Assembly (NCBI RefSeq): GCF_000711885.1
Contig: NZ_JONK01000012.1
Location: 1 to 64,000, forward strand
Origin: Chromobacterium haemolyticum DSM 19808
Lineage (GTDB): Bacteria > Pseudomonadota > Gammaproteobacteria > Burkholderiales > Chromobacteriaceae
Length of the DNA stretch: 64,000 nt
Reading direction: 5' to 3'
Shown here: positions 16,591 to 25,930 of the stretch, in pieces
Layout of the letters: each line of letters opens with the position of its first letter
Position numbering within the stretch: the first letter of the stretch is position 1
Position numbers and translations under genes: made by a program
Notes under the pieces: generated by a model
Told to the model about the DNA's origin: nothing
The model's database searches: none
Seen by the model: the letters and a program-made list of their open reading frames with translations, nothing else

Positions 16591-18060
16591 ATGATCTCAA
16601 CCCAGCTCTTCATCGATGGCCAATGGCGCGACGCCGCCAATAGGCAAACCCGTCCGATTCTCAACCCCTGCGATGAAAGCGTGATCGCCGCCGCCGCGGA
16701 CGGCGGCCGTGCCGACGCCCGGGCCGCCATCGCCGCAGCGCGCGCGGCTTTCGATCACGGTCCCTGGCGCTCCAGCACTCAGCGACAACGCAGCCGTCTG
16801 CTGCTGGACATCGCCCAACGGGTGGAACGCGAGAGCGAAAGCCTCGCCGCCTTGGAGACGCTGAACACCGGTAAGACCTTAAGCGAGAGCCGCACCGACA
16901 TGGGCGACATCGCCGCCACCTTCCGTTATTTCGCTGGCCTGGTGGCCACCGAAAGCGGGCAGGTCAATTCCGCTCCTGAGCACGTGATCAGCCGAACCTT
17001 GCACGAGCCGGTGGGCGTCTGCGGCCTGATTACTCCCTGGAACTACCCCTTGCTGCAAGCGGCCTGGAAGATCGCGCCGGCCCTAGGCGCCGGCAATTGC
17101 GTGTTGCTCAAGCCCAGCAGCCTGACCCCGCTCAGCAGCTGGCGCTTCACCCAGTTGCTGGCCGAGCTGGACTTGCCTCCCGGCGTGTTCAACCTGGTCA
17201 GCGGCAGTTCCGAGGTAGGGGCCGAATTGGCGGAGCATGCCGATGTCGACCTGCTGTCCTTCACCGGCGGCGCCCAGGCGGGGGCCAGCATCATGCGCGC
17301 CGCCAGCGGCAACTTCAAACGCATCGCCCTGGAGCTGGGCGGCAAGAACCCCAACATCGTCTGCGCAGACGCCGATCTGGACGCCGCCGTCGACTACGCG
17401 CTGAATGCCGCCTTCTTTCACGCCGGCCAGGTCTGCTCGGCCGGTTCGCGGCTGCTGCTGCAAGACGAGATTCACGACGACTTCGTGAAGCGGCTGGCGG
17501 AACGGCTGCCGCGCATCGTCGTCGGCCCCGGCCAGCAGCCGGACACGCAAATGGGACCAGTGCAGTCGTCCCAACAACACGACAAGATCCTGAGTCTGAT
17601 CGCCGCAGGCGTGAAAGAAGGCGCCCGCCTGGTCTATGGGGGAGGCCGTCCGGATGGAGAGCGCTACCGTAAGGGCTACTGGCTGCAACCCACGCTGCTG
17701 GTCGACGTCCACGCGGACATGCTCATCGCCAAGGAAGAGATCTTCGGCCCGGTCATCACCGTGGAGCGCTTCCGCGACGAGGCCGAGGCGCTGCGGCTGG
17801 CCAACAACACCCCTTACGGCCTGGCGGCGGCGGTGTGGACCCAAGACCTGGCGCGCGCCAACCGCATGAGCCGCGCGCTGCGCTTCGGCACGGTTTGGGT
17901 CAACGACTACCACCCCTACTTCCCGGAAGCGCCGTGGGGCGGCTTCAAATCCAGCGGCATAGGCCGCGAGCTTTCGCGCATCGGCCTGGACGAATACACC
18001 GAGCTGAAGCACAGCTACATCAATCTGGCGCCCAAGCCCATGGGGTGGTTCGGCGCTTGA
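16591..18060 (+). CDS. betB: Betaine-aldehyde dehydrogenase (GbsA/BetB type)
   Basis: This 489-aa NAD(P)-dependent aldehyde dehydrogenase converts betaine aldehyde to glycine betaine. The catalytic features are intact: PWNYP near residue 149, the Glu in LELGGKNPN, the nucleophile Cys in GQVCSAGSR and the C-terminal EIFGPV and [13 protein letters not shown] motifs. The sequence around [17 protein letters not shown] is very like Bacillus GbsA. The choline dehydrogenase gene follows 50 bp downstream, which supports the substrate. The start is 23 bp after operator site B, and GAGG precedes the ATG. Confidence 0.88.
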   Translation: MISTQLFIDGQWRDAANRQTRPILNPCDESVIAAAADGGRADARAAIAAARAAFDHGPWRSSTQRQRSRLLLDIAQRVERESESLAALETLNTGKTLSESRTDMGDIAATFRYFAGLVATESGQVNSAPEHVISRTLHEPVGVCGLITPWNYPLLQAAWKIAPALGAGNCVLLKPSSLTPLSSWRFTQLLAELDLPPGVFNLVSGSSEVGAELAEHADVDLLSFTGGAQAGASIMRAASGNFKRIALELGGKNPNIVCADADLDAAVDYALNAAFFHAGQVCSAGSRLLLQDEIHDDFVKRLAERLPRIVVGPGQQPDTQMGPVQSSQQHDKILSLIAAGVKEGARLVYGGGRPDGERYRKGYWLQPTLLVDVHADMLIAKEEIFGPVITVERFRDEAEALRLANNTPYGLAAAVWTQDLARANRMSRALRFGTVWVNDYHPYFPEAPWGGFKSSGIGRELSRIGLDEYTELKHSYINLAPKPMGWFGA

Positions 18061-18110
18061 ACCTCCCATCGCCCGGCCCCCGCCTTCGTTCACGTCCGAG
18101 GAGAATCAAG

Positions 18111-19814
18111 ATGAGCACCACTCAGGAATACGACTACATCATCGTCGGCGCCGGCTCCGCCGGCGGCGTGCTGGCGGCGCGGCTGAGCGAGGACAGCGAC
18201 GTCAGCGTGCTGTTGCTGGAGGCGGGCGGCCCGGATTGGCGGCTGGACTGGCGTACCCAAATGCCGGCGGCGCTGGCTTATCCCTTGCAAGGCACCACCT
18301 ATAACTGGGCCTATATGACCGAACCGGAGCCGCATATGGGCGGACGACGCATGGCCCAGGCGCGCGGCAAGGGGCTGGGCGGCTCCTCTCTGATCAACGG
18401 CATGGTCTATATCCGCGGCAATGCGCTGGATTATCAGGGCTGGGCCGAGCTGCCGGGTCTTGGCGACTGGAGCTACGCCGACTGCCTACCTTATTTCCGC
18501 AAGGCGGAAACCTATGACAAGGGCGCCAACGACTATCACGGCGGCGATGGGCCGCTTCACGTGACCACGCCCAAGGCCGGCATCAGCCCTCTGTTCGAAG
18601 CCTTCATCGAGGCCGGCGAGCAAGCCGGCTACCGCCGCACCGACGATCTCAACGGTTACCGCCAGGAGGGCTTCGGCCCGATGGACCGCACCACCACCGC
18701 ACAGGGACGGCGCTGCAGCGTGTCTCTGGCCTATCTGGACGCTGCCCGCGACCGCGCCAACCTTTCGGTGAAAACCCGTGCGCTGGCGGACCGCGTCTTG
18801 TTCGACGGCGCGCGCGCCGTCGGCGTGCAATATCTGCAGGGCGAGCGCAGCCAACGCGCCCGCGCCTTGCGCGAAGTCATCGTCTGCAACGGCGCGATCG
18901 CCTCGCCGCAGCTACTGCTGCGCTCCGGTGTCGGCGACGCCGCCGAGCTCGGCCGCCACGACATCGCCGTGGTCGCCCACCTGCCCGGGGTCGGCGCCAA
19001 CTTGCAGGACCACCTGGAAATGTATCTTCAGTATGAATGCCTGAAGCCGGTGTCGCTGTACCCGTCGCTGAGCTGGTGGAACAAGGCCCGCATCGGCGCC
19101 CAGTGGTATCTGAACGGTAGCGGCCTGGGCGCAAGCAATCACTTCGAAGCCGGCGGCTTCATCCGCAGCGACGAGGGCTTCGCCTTCCCCAATCTGCAAT
19201 ACCATTTCTTGCCGCTGGCGGTGAATTACGACGGCAGCCACGCTGTCAAGATGCACGGTTTCCAATGCCACGTCGGCTCAATGCGCTCGCCCAGCGTCGG
19301 CCACGTCAAACTGGCCAGCCGCGACCCGCGCGACCCTCCTCAACTTCAATTCAATTACATGGCCCACGACACCGACTGGCGGGAGTTCCGCGCCGCGGTG
19401 CGGCTCACGCGCGAGATCATCGGCCAACGCGCGCTTTCCGCCTTTCGCGGCCGGGAAATCCAACCCGGCGCGCGGGTAAGCAGCGACAGCGAAATCGATC
19501 ACTTCGTCAAAACCCACGCCGAAACCGCGCTGCATCCGTCCGGCACCTGCAAGATGGGCAGCGCCGACGACCCGGCGTCGGTGGTCGACCATCAGGGCCG
19601 CGTGCACGGCTTGTCCGGCCTGCGCGTGGTGGACGCGTCCCTCATGCCGCGCATCGTCACCGGCAATCTGAACGCGCCCACCATCATGATGGCGGAGAAG
19701 ATCGCCGATCAGATCCGCCAACTGCCGCCGTTGCCGCGCTCGAACGCGCCGTTCTACCAGGCCGCCCGCGAGCAAGCCTCCGCGACGGACGATGCGCAAG
19801 CGCTTCCCCTATAG
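18111..19814 (+). CDS. betA: Choline dehydrogenase (GMC oxidoreductase)
   Basis: This 567-aa FAD enzyme would oxidise choline to betaine aldehyde, the step before betB. The N-terminal FAD motif is [17 protein letters not shown], followed by the GMC segment [18 protein letters not shown]. The catalytic His lies in HPSGTCKMG and a second conserved residue in [10 protein letters not shown]. The length is close to E. coli BetA (556 aa). Other GMC alcohol dehydrogenases look similar, but the betB neighbour favours choline. The ATG at 18111 has an AGGAGA Shine-Dalgarno; the longer open frame overlaps betB and is not used. Confidence 0.88.
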   Translation: MSTTQEYDYIIVGAGSAGGVLAARLSEDSDVSVLLLEAGGPDWRLDWRTQMPAALAYPLQGTTYNWAYMTEPEPHMGGRRMAQARGKGLGGSSLINGMVYIRGNALDYQGWAELPGLGDWSYADCLPYFRKAETYDKGANDYHGGDGPLHVTTPKAGISPLFEAFIEAGEQAGYRRTDDLNGYRQEGFGPMDRTTTAQGRRCSVSLAYLDAARDRANLSVKTRALADRVLFDGARAVGVQYLQGERSQRARALREVIVCNGAIASPQLLLRSGVGDAAELGRHDIAVVAHLPGVGANLQDHLEMYLQYECLKPVSLYPSLSWWNKARIGAQWYLNGSGLGASNHFEAGGFIRSDEGFAFPNLQYHFLPLAVNYDGSHAVKMHGFQCHVGSMRSPSVGHVKLASRDPRDPPQLQFNYMAHDTDWREFRAAVRLTREIIGQRALSAFRGREIQPGARVSSDSEIDHFVKTHAETALHPSGTCKMGSADDPASVVDHQGRVHGLSGLRVVDASLMPRIVTGNLNAPTIMMAEKIADQIRQLPPLPRSNAPFYQAAREQASATDDAQALPL

Positions 19815-19836
19815 CCGTTTTCCCAGGAGCTTCGCC

Positions 19837-20097
19837 ATGTACGACCTCATCGGCCTGATCGGCGTCATCAGCTATCTGGGCGCTTACTTAGGCAGCCAGC
19901 TATTCGGCTTGCGCACATCGGACCTTCGCTATTTCGTCCTGAATCTGCTAGGTCCGGTCTGTATCCTGGTATCGCTGTCCAACCACTTCAACCTGGCGTC
20001 CTTCGTCAACCAGTGCATGTGGTTCCTCATCACCCTGGGCGGCTGGTGGCGCGCCAGCCGCCGCCGGGCGCTGCCGGCGCCAGAATCCGGCTCTTGA
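19837..20097 (+). CDS. Small membrane protein, CBU_0592-like
   Basis: This 86-aa protein has three predicted membrane spans: LIGLIGVISYLGAYL, YFVLNLLGPVCILVSL and a last one ending in LITLGGWW. The pattern of a first helix, then YF.LNLLG, then a third helix matches the CBU_0592-like family of unknown function. The ATG at 19837 has an AGGAG Shine-Dalgarno and starts 22 bp after betA, so it is probably the last gene of the betBA operon. A repeat element begins at its stop codon. Confidence 0.72.
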   Translation: MYDLIGLIGVISYLGAYLGSQLFGLRTSDLRYFVLNLLGPVCILVSLSNHFNLASFVNQCMWFLITLGGWWRASRRRALPAPESGS

Positions 20098-20240
20098 GAA
20101 CGTGTTGACGATCTGCGAGCAGGGCGAGACAAGGCGACAACGGCCGGGAAAGCGGAATGTACGCGTGGTATATGAGCATTTCGAAGCCGTACTCACCGTG
20201 GGGCGCCTCACGACGCGCAGCAGATCGTAAACAGATTCTG
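20098..20240 (+). repeat. Dispersed ~140-bp element, copy 5 (forward)
   Basis: This copy starts GAGAACGTGTTGACGATCTGCGAG directly after the TGA of the small membrane gene and ends CAGATCGTAAACAGATTC. It contains GGGCGAGACAAGGCGACAA, AAAGCGGAATGTACGCGTGG and GTACTCACCGTG. Confidence 0.85.
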
Positions 20241-20312
20241 AGTCATGGGCGGCGCTGTCCGCCCATGATCCACTTATGCGACAATCCGCCGATTGAACCG
20301 CAAGACCCGCTC

Positions 20313-21290
20313 ATGAACGACATTCCGCACGCCATCCTGCTGATGGGCCCCACCGCCTCCGGAAAAACCGGCTTGGCGCTGGAATTGGCTCGACATTTTC
20401 CGGTGGAGATCATCAGCGTGGACTCCGCGCTGGTCTATCGCGACATGGACATCGGTACCGCCAAGCCCAGCGCGGCGGAAATGGCGCAATGTCCGCATCA
20501 CCTGATCGACATTATCAGCCCGCTGCAAAGCTATTCCGCCGCTCAGTTCCACGCCGACGCCAACCGGCTGATCCGCGAGATCAACGCCCGCGGGCGGCTG
20601 CCCTTGCTGGTGGGCGGCACCATGCTTTACTACAAGGCCTTGCTGGAAGGCTTGTCCGACCTGCCGCGCGCCGACGCCGCGCTGCGCGCGCAATTGGACG
20701 CCGACGCCGCGCAAGCCGGCTGGCCAGCGATGCACGCGCGGCTGGCGCAACTGGACCCGGACACCGCCGCCCGCCTCAATCCCAATGATTCGCAACGCAT
20801 CCACCGCGCGCTGGAAGTCTGCCTGCTCAGCGGCGAGCCGATGTCGCGCTTGTTGGCTCGCGGCAAGGAAGCCGCGGCGGATTTCCGCCTGCTGTCGCTG
20901 GGTCTGGTGCCTGCGGAACGCGGCTGGCTGCACCAACGCATCGCACAACGCTTCGAACTGATGCTGGAACAAGATTTCCTGGCCGAAGTACGGCGCCTGC
21001 GCGCCGATTATCCGGCGCTGACGCTGGAGCTGCCGTCGATGCGTTGCGTCGGCTATCGCCAGGCCTGGGAATATCTGGACGGCGCCGGCGATGAGCAAAC
21101 CTTCATCGACAAGGGCGTCGCCGCTACCCGCCAGTTGGCCAAGCGCCAGCTGACCTGGATGCGCAGCCTGGACCTTGTGCCGGTCAACGCCCAGCGGGCC
21201 GACTTGGCCGAAGAGCTGGGCGCCGCCGTCGCCGCCTTCCAGGCCGGCGAGCCCATGCCCGCCGGCCTGCGTTTCAACGGCGTGTATTAA
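20313..21290 (+). CDS. miaA: tRNA dimethylallyltransferase
   Basis: MiaA transfers a dimethylallyl group to A37 of tRNAs reading UNN codons. The P-loop is [11 protein letters not shown] at residues 11-21, followed by the substrate-binding [17 protein letters not shown] and [20 protein letters not shown]. The 325-aa length is typical. The open frame continues upstream into repeat copy 5; the ATG at 20313 aligns with the family N-terminus, just before the P-loop. The usual partner hfq is not downstream, where a convergent protease gene lies instead. Confidence 0.95.
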   Translation: MNDIPHAILLMGPTASGKTGLALELARHFPVEIISVDSALVYRDMDIGTAKPSAAEMAQCPHHLIDIISPLQSYSAAQFHADANRLIREINARGRLPLLVGGTMLYYKALLEGLSDLPRADAALRAQLDADAAQAGWPAMHARLAQLDPDTAARLNPNDSQRIHRALEVCLLSGEPMSRLLARGKEAAADFRLLSLGLVPAERGWLHQRIAQRFELMLEQDFLAEVRRLRADYPALTLELPSMRCVGYRQAWEYLDGAGDEQTFIDKGVAATRQLAKRQLTWMRSLDLVPVNAQRADLAEELGAAVAAFQAGEPMPAGLRFNGVY

Positions 21291-21294
21291 TTGC

Positions 21295-22509
21295 TCACCA
21301 GGGCCGGCTGGCCGACGCGCACAGCGGCACCACCGGTCCGTTGCTGCCTGTATCGAGGAAGCCGTCGCTGATCCAATCGCCTCCGCGGGTGCGGTTCCAC
21401 ACATCGGTGCGGCCCCATACGCCCTCCACCGCTTCGGCGCGCACATGGCACTGCAAAGCGACGCTCTCTCCGCGATTGACCGTGCCGGTGACGCCGGCGC
21501 TCAGGCTGGGCGCGCTACGCAGATTCACCCTCCCCTCGCCCTGCGCCGGCGTCGCCACCCCGCTGGCGCCCGCGGGCGCGCCGCCGCCGTAGTTGTTCAG
21601 CAGGCCGCCTACATTGACCCGCGTCCCGTTGCGCAAAGCGTACCCTTGGTAAGCGCGGTTGCCGGCGAAGAACTGCCAGCCGCCGAACAGCTTGCCGTTC
21701 ACCGGCTCGGCCCGGCCCTGATACAACAAGGAAAAATGCACGTGCGGGCCGGTGGTGCTGCCGCCGCAAGGCAGGCCATTGCCGATGGTGCCCAGATAAG
21801 CGCCCGGATTGACCCGCGTCCCGTCCGCCAGCGTGTTCAGATTGATCATATGGTAGTAAGTGGACGAGAAGCCGTTGTCGTGCACCAGCTTGACCAAGCC
21901 GCTACCGCCGCGCACGCAGCTCTTGTAGATCACCCCTGCCTGCGGCGCGAGCACCCTGCCGTCTCCGCCGGCGAAATCGATGGAATCGTAAGGCTGACTT
22001 TCGCCGCTGTAGCCGTGCGGGCCGCCGGTCATTCGCCAAGCCGCGCCCTGACGCCACGGCAGCCCCAGGCCGGTGGCGTTGGGCGCGAACGGCTGTCCCG
22101 GCCGGACCGACTGACTGCCCCAGGCGCGGCGCTCGTCCGCGCTGAGCCAGTTCGCCGGCGCCTGGGTCAACATCGCCGCGAAACCCGGGCTGCCTTCCAG
22201 CTCCAGCGTCCAGCCTTGCGCGTCGCGGCGCGCCAGGAACAGCTTGGACACCGGCACATGGTCCATCGCCGCGATCGTGGTCATCGTCGGCAGGGGCTGG
22301 GTTACCGACCCCAGCACCCAGCCTCCGTCCTCGCTGTCGCGATTGACCTCCACCAGCATATCCAGCGCCTCCCCCTTGGCCAGCGGCAACAAGGGCTGCA
22401 AGGCCTTGGCCGCCGCCTGACGCAACAGCGGGTCCGGCTGCTTCGATTCCGCCTGCGCGCCGCCGGCCAAGCTTGCCAATACCGCCATCATTAGAGCTGC
22501 TTGTTTCAT
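21295..22509 (-). CDS. LasA-like secreted M23 metallopeptidase with SH3-like tail
   Basis: This 404-aa preproprotein has a signal peptide (MKQAALMMAVLASLAGGAQA), a ~150-residue propeptide and an M23 domain. Zinc ligands are seen in GGPHGYSG, SIDFAGG and GPHVHFSLL; the loop CVRGGSGLVKLVHDNGFSSTYYHM is typical of the LasA/beta-lytic group that cuts pentaglycine cross-bridges and lyses Gram-positive cells. After the catalytic domain come about 80 residues beginning GRVNLRSAPS, an SH3_3-like opening. The start at 22509 was chosen because it begins the signal peptide and has a GGAG Shine-Dalgarno. Confidence 0.85.
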   Translation of the reverse strand: MKQAALMMAVLASLAGGAQAESKQPDPLLRQAAAKALQPLLPLAKGEALDMLVEVNRDSEDGGWVLGSVTQPLPTMTTIAAMDHVPVSKLFLARRDAQGWTLELEGSPGFAAMLTQAPANWLSADERRAWGSQSVRPGQPFAPNATGLGLPWRQGAAWRMTGGPHGYSGESQPYDSIDFAGGDGRVLAPQAGVIYKSCVRGGSGLVKLVHDNGFSSTYYHMINLNTLADGTRVNPGAYLGTIGNGLPCGGSTTGPHVHFSLLYQGRAEPVNGKLFGGWQFFAGNRAYQGYALRNGTRVNVGGLLNNYGGGAPAGASGVATPAQGEGRVNLRSAPSLSAGVTGTVNRGESVALQCHVRAEAVEGVWGRTDVWNRTRGGDWISDGFLDTGSNGPVVPLCASASRPW

Positions 22510-22581
22510 TTTGGGCTCCATTCCTGGTTGGGAAAAACCAAAGCGACGCAATGCCAATGACATTACGCCGCGAACCATAGG

Positions 22582-22587
22582 GTTATA
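22582..22587 (-). promoter_or_regulatory. Candidate -10 box of the LasA-like gene
   Basis: TATAAC on the minus strand would place the transcript start near 22575, about 66 bp before the start codon. No good -35 box is present, as expected for an activator-dependent promoter. Confidence 0.4.
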
Positions 22588-22610
22588 GAAAGACCCGTTC
22601 TTATTTCCTG

Positions 22611-22626
22611 CTGGCCTTTGGCCCAG
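22611..22626 (-). promoter_or_regulatory. Candidate lux/CviR box upstream of the LasA-like gene
   Basis: The 16-bp CTGGCC-TTTG-GCCCAG resembles the LuxR-type consensus CTGNCC-N4-GGNCAG with one mismatch, and extends to an imperfect CTGCTGG...CCAGCAG dyad. Its centre lies about 43 bp upstream of the start inferred from the TATAAC box, the usual position of an activating LuxR-family protein. Quorum control is inferred. Confidence 0.4.
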
Positions 22627-22648
22627 CAGACAGCCTACAAAAATCAAT

Positions 22649-22678
22649 AAAAAAGCCCACGTCGCATGACGTGGGCGG
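22649..22678 (-). terminator. Intrinsic terminator downstream of ridA
   Basis: On the minus strand CCGCCCACGTCATGCGACGTGGGC is followed by TTTTTTATT. It lies beyond the repeat copy that follows the ridA stop, so the element is inside the transcribed 3' region. Confidence 0.8.
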
Positions 22679-22700
22679 TGGCGGCGGCAAGGACCTTTTA

Positions 22701-22851
22701 GAACCTGTTTACGGTCTGCTGCGCGTCGGCGAGATGGATAGAAAGGGGCATTGAAAACGGCTTCGAAATGCTCATCTAACGCGCGTACATTCCGCTTTCT
22801 CAGCCGCTTTCGCCTTGTCTCGCCTTAGCTCGCGAGATCGTAAACACGTTC
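22701..22851 (-). repeat. Dispersed ~150-bp element, copy 6 (reverse)
   Basis: On the minus strand this copy begins GAACGTGTTTACGATCTCGCGAG immediately after the ridA TAA and ends CAGACCGTAAACAGGTTC. It lies between ridA and its terminator, in the same orientation relative to the gene as copies 1, 2 and 5. Confidence 0.85.
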
Positions 22852-23199
22852 TTAGCGTGCGGCCACCAGCTTGATTTCCACTTTCCAGGCCGGATTGGCC
22901 AGCTTGGCTTCCACCGTGGCGCGCGCAGGCACGCTTCCAGCCGGCACCCAGGCGTCCCAGGCGGCGTTCATCGCATCGTAATCGACCAGGTTGGCCAAGA
23001 AGATGGTGACGTCGACGATCTTGCTCTTGTCCGAATCCAGCTCCGCCAACAGCGCGTCGATCTGGCCCAGCACGTTTTCAGTTTGCGCCTTGGCGTCGGC
23101 GTCGGTGTTTTCCGGCACCTGGCCAGCCAGGAAGATCAGGCCGTTGGTGACCACGGCTTCTGCCAGACGCGCGCCTTGCTTGTGACGATAAATGCTCAT
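22852..23199 (-). CDS. RidA family protein
   Basis: This 115-aa protein is of the RidA/YjgF fold, whose members hydrolyse reactive enamine/imine intermediates released by PLP enzymes. GLIFLAGQVPEN, TENVLGQIDALL, VTIFLANLVDYDAMNAAWDAWV and PARATVEAKLANP match the family; the conserved Arg of the PARATVE motif is present. It lies next to two PLP-dependent transsulfuration genes that generate such intermediates, which fits a protective role. Its stop codon abuts repeat copy 6. Confidence 0.88.
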   Translation of the reverse strand: MSIYRHKQGARLAEAVVTNGLIFLAGQVPENTDADAKAQTENVLGQIDALLAELDSDKSKIVDVTIFLANLVDYDAMNAAWDAWVPAGSVPARATVEAKLANPAWKVEIKLVAAR

Positions 23200-23255
23200 G
23201 CGGATTCCCCTTGGTGAGTCGGATCAAGACAAATATTCTAACCCGGTCGCGCAGG

Positions 23256-24401
23256 CTATTGCCATGCCTGACGCAAGTCCTCGATCAGCGCGGCCTCGCC
23301 CTCGATGCCCACCGACAAACGGATCAGATTATCGGCAATGCCCAGCTCGCGCCGACGTTCAAGCGGAATCGACGCATGCGTCATCGCCGCCGGCAGGCAC
23401 ACCAGGCTCTCCACTCCGCCCAGGCTTTCCGCCAGCGTGAACAACTTCAAACGCGCCAGCACCCGCCGCGTTTCTTCGGCGTCGCCTTTCAAATAGAAAG
23501 ACACCACGCCGCCGAAACCCTGCATCTGCCTGCGCGCCAGCTCATGTTGCGGATGGCTGGCCAAGCCCGGATACAATACCCGCTCCACCTGCGGCTGGGC
23601 TTCCAGCCAGCGCGCCACCGCCAGCGCGTTGCTGTTGTGGCGCTCCACCCGCAGGGCCAGCGTGCGCAAGCCGCGCAACACCAAGAAACTGGCGAACGGG
23701 TCCAGCACCGCGCCGACGGCGTTGTGCAGGAAAGCCAGTTGCTCGGCCAGCTCAGGCCGCCGCCGGCTCACCACCGCCGCGCCGGCGATCACGTCGGAAT
23801 GACCGTTCAGATATTTAGTGGCGGAATGGACGACGATGTCGAAACCGAAAGCCAGCGGCCGTTGCACCACCGGCGAGGCGAAGGTGTTATCCGCCACCGT
23901 GATCAGGCCGTGCCGCCGTCCCAGCTCGGCCACCGCCGCCAAATCCACCAGCTGGTTCAGCGGATTGGACGGGGTTTCCACCCAAATCATGCGGGTGTTC
24001 GGTCGGATCGCCGCCTGCAAGGCCTCTAGGTCCTCCGACGCCACATAGCTAATCTCCAGCTGAGCGCTTTGCTTGCGCACCTGCTCGAACAATCGATAAG
24101 TGCCGCCGTACAGATCGTTGACCGCGATCAGGTGGCTGCCCGCCGGCAGCAGCTCCAGCACCGTGGCGATGGCCGCCAGGCCGGAGGGAAAGGCGTAGCC
24201 GCGCACGCCGTCTTCCAGCTCCGCCAAAGCGCGCTCCAAGGCTTCGCGCGTCGGGTTCTGCGAACGTGAATACTCGTAGCCGCTGTGTTCGCCCGGCGCG
24301 TACTGCCGGTAAGTGGAGGTGGCGTAGATGGGCGGAATTACCGCGCCGAAGGCGTCCTGATGCAGTCCGGCGGTGATGGATAAAGTGTTGAAATCGGTCA
24401 T
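23256..24401 (-). CDS. Cystathionine gamma-lyase / gamma-synthase (PLP, Cys/Met metabolism)
   Basis: This 381-aa PLP enzyme has the family signature: YEYSRSQNPTREALE at the substrate site, GLAAI in the cofactor-phosphate region, DNTFASP, the PLP lysine in HSATKYLNGHSD and a C-terminal IRLSVGIEG. MetB, cystathionine gamma-lyase and related enzymes are hard to separate by eye. The cystathionine beta-synthase gene immediately upstream favours gamma-lyase in reverse transsulfuration (homocysteine to cysteine). The open frame extends to 24695 inside that gene, but the ATG at 24401 is the family N-terminus. Confidence 0.88.
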   Translation of the reverse strand: MTDFNTLSITAGLHQDAFGAVIPPIYATSTYRQYAPGEHSGYEYSRSQNPTREALERALAELEDGVRGYAFPSGLAAIATVLELLPAGSHLIAVNDLYGGTYRLFEQVRKQSAQLEISYVASEDLEALQAAIRPNTRMIWVETPSNPLNQLVDLAAVAELGRRHGLITVADNTFASPVVQRPLAFGFDIVVHSATKYLNGHSDVIAGAAVVSRRRPELAEQLAFLHNAVGAVLDPFASFLVLRGLRTLALRVERHNSNALAVARWLEAQPQVERVLYPGLASHPQHELARRQMQGFGGVVSFYLKGDAEETRRVLARLKLFTLAESLGGVESLVCLPAAMTHASIPLERRRELGIADNLIRLSVGIEGEAALIEDLRQAWQ

Positions 24402-24457
24402 GGCGTTTACTTTCAATACGGATGGCCGGTCCCGTTCGGACCGGCGCTTAATTAGGA

Positions 24458-25834
24458 CTAAACGGAGCGCGAGCGCGGCTGACGGCGCCAGAAAGCCAGC
24501 AGGTCGGCCTGAGTGATCAGGCCCAGATAGCGCTCGCCGTCCACCATCAAGGCAACGTGGCCGTCGTTGAAAATATGCAGCAGATCCTGCAAAGAAGCCC
24601 GCGGCGACAGGGTGCGCACCTCGCTGGTCATCGCGCTGCGCACGTTCTGACGGAAGTTTTCCGGCTCGCCGTGCACTAACAGCAGCAAATCCCACTCGTC
24701 CAGAATGCCGACCACCTTGTCATCGGCCAGCACCGGCAACTGCGACACATCGTGCAGGCGCATGCGTTGATACACCACGTTCAAGGGCTCGTCCGGGTGG
24801 CAGGAAACGGTGCTGCCGTCGGCATGGCGGCGCACGATCAAGTCGGTCAGATCGCCCAGCCGCGGCAGCTCCACCAAGCCGTTGTCCACCAGCCAATCGT
24901 CGTTGTACATCTTGGATAAATACTTGTTGCCGCTGTCGCACACCAGCGTCACCACCCGCTTGGGCTCGGTTTGGACGCGGCAATAACGCAAGGCCGCCGC
25001 CAGCAACGCTCCGGACGAGGATCCGGCCAGAATGCCCTCCTGGCTCAGCAAAAGACGGGCGCTGTCGAAGCTTTCCTGATCGCTGATGCGATAAGCGCGC
25101 TTGACCAGGCTGAAATCGGTTTGCGGCGGGATGAAGTCCTCGCCTATGCCTTCGATCAGCCAGCTGCCGGCCTCGCCGTGCCGTCCGGTTTCAACATGGT
25201 CGGCCAATACCGAGCCCACCGGATCCGCCAGCACGATCTCCACTTGCGGCGCCTCTCGGCTGAAAAAACGCGTCAGCCCGGTCAAGGTGCCGCTGGAGCC
25301 GACGCCCACCACCACCGCGTCCAGTTCATGACGCATCTGCTCCCAGATCTCCGGGCCGGTGCCGGTTTCATGCGCCAGCGGATTGGCCGGGTTGTTGAAC
25401 TGGTCGATGTAATAAGCGTCCGGCGTTTCCTTGGCGATACGCGCGGCCAAGTCCTGGTAATACTCCGGATGCCCCTTGCCCACGTCGGACCGGGTCAGCA
25501 CCACTTCCGCACCCAAGGCCTGCAGATGCAGAATCTTCTCCCGACTCATCTTGTCCGGCACCACCAGCACCAGCCGATAGCCTTTTTGCGAAGCCACCAG
25601 CGCCAACCCCAAACCGGTGTTGCCGGCGGTGGCCTCGACAATGGTTCCGCCCGGTTTCAGCTTGCCTTCGCGCTCGGCCGCGGCAATCATCGACAACGCC
25701 ACCCGGTCCTTGATCGAACCGCCCGGATTGTGGCTTTCCAGTTTCAAATACAGCTCGCACAGGCCGGTGTCCAGATGCGCCACCTTTACCAGCGGCGTAT
25801 TGCCGATCAAGGACAAAACGGATTGGTCTTGCAT
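24458..25834 (-). CDS. Cystathionine beta-synthase with CBS-domain pair
   Basis: This 458-aa enzyme makes cystathionine from serine and homocysteine. The N-terminal PLP domain has the lysine in GGSIKDRV (about residue 42), the phosphate loop EATAGNTGLGL and GVGSSGTLTG. It is followed by two CBS motifs (about residues 335-455: SVSCHPDEPLNVVYQRM and LSPRASLQDLLHIF), which regulate such enzymes by adenosyl ligands. It lacks the N-terminal heme motif of the vertebrate enzyme. With the downstream gamma-lyase it forms the reverse transsulfuration route. Confidence 0.9.
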   Translation of the reverse strand: MQDQSVLSLIGNTPLVKVAHLDTGLCELYLKLESHNPGGSIKDRVALSMIAAAEREGKLKPGGTIVEATAGNTGLGLALVASQKGYRLVLVVPDKMSREKILHLQALGAEVVLTRSDVGKGHPEYYQDLAARIAKETPDAYYIDQFNNPANPLAHETGTGPEIWEQMRHELDAVVVGVGSSGTLTGLTRFFSREAPQVEIVLADPVGSVLADHVETGRHGEAGSWLIEGIGEDFIPPQTDFSLVKRAYRISDQESFDSARLLLSQEGILAGSSSGALLAAALRYCRVQTEPKRVVTLVCDSGNKYLSKMYNDDWLVDNGLVELPRLGDLTDLIVRRHADGSTVSCHPDEPLNVVYQRMRLHDVSQLPVLADDKVVGILDEWDLLLLVHGEPENFRQNVRSAMTSEVRTLSPRASLQDLLHIFNDGHVALMVDGERYLGLITQADLLAFWRRQPRSRSV

Positions 25835-25898
25835 ATTGAAATCTCCTAGCTACCGCATATAAATATTATTTTTAAAAACTTGTAGTTATATAGAGAGT

Positions 25899-25930
25899 AA
25901 AAAAAACCGCCGCTTCACACCACGGCGGTG
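25899..25930 (-). terminator. Intrinsic terminator of the methyltransferase gene
   Basis: On the minus strand CCGCCGTGGTGTGAAGCGGCGG is followed by eight T residues. The hairpin overlaps the stop codon at 25915-25917. Confidence 0.75.
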
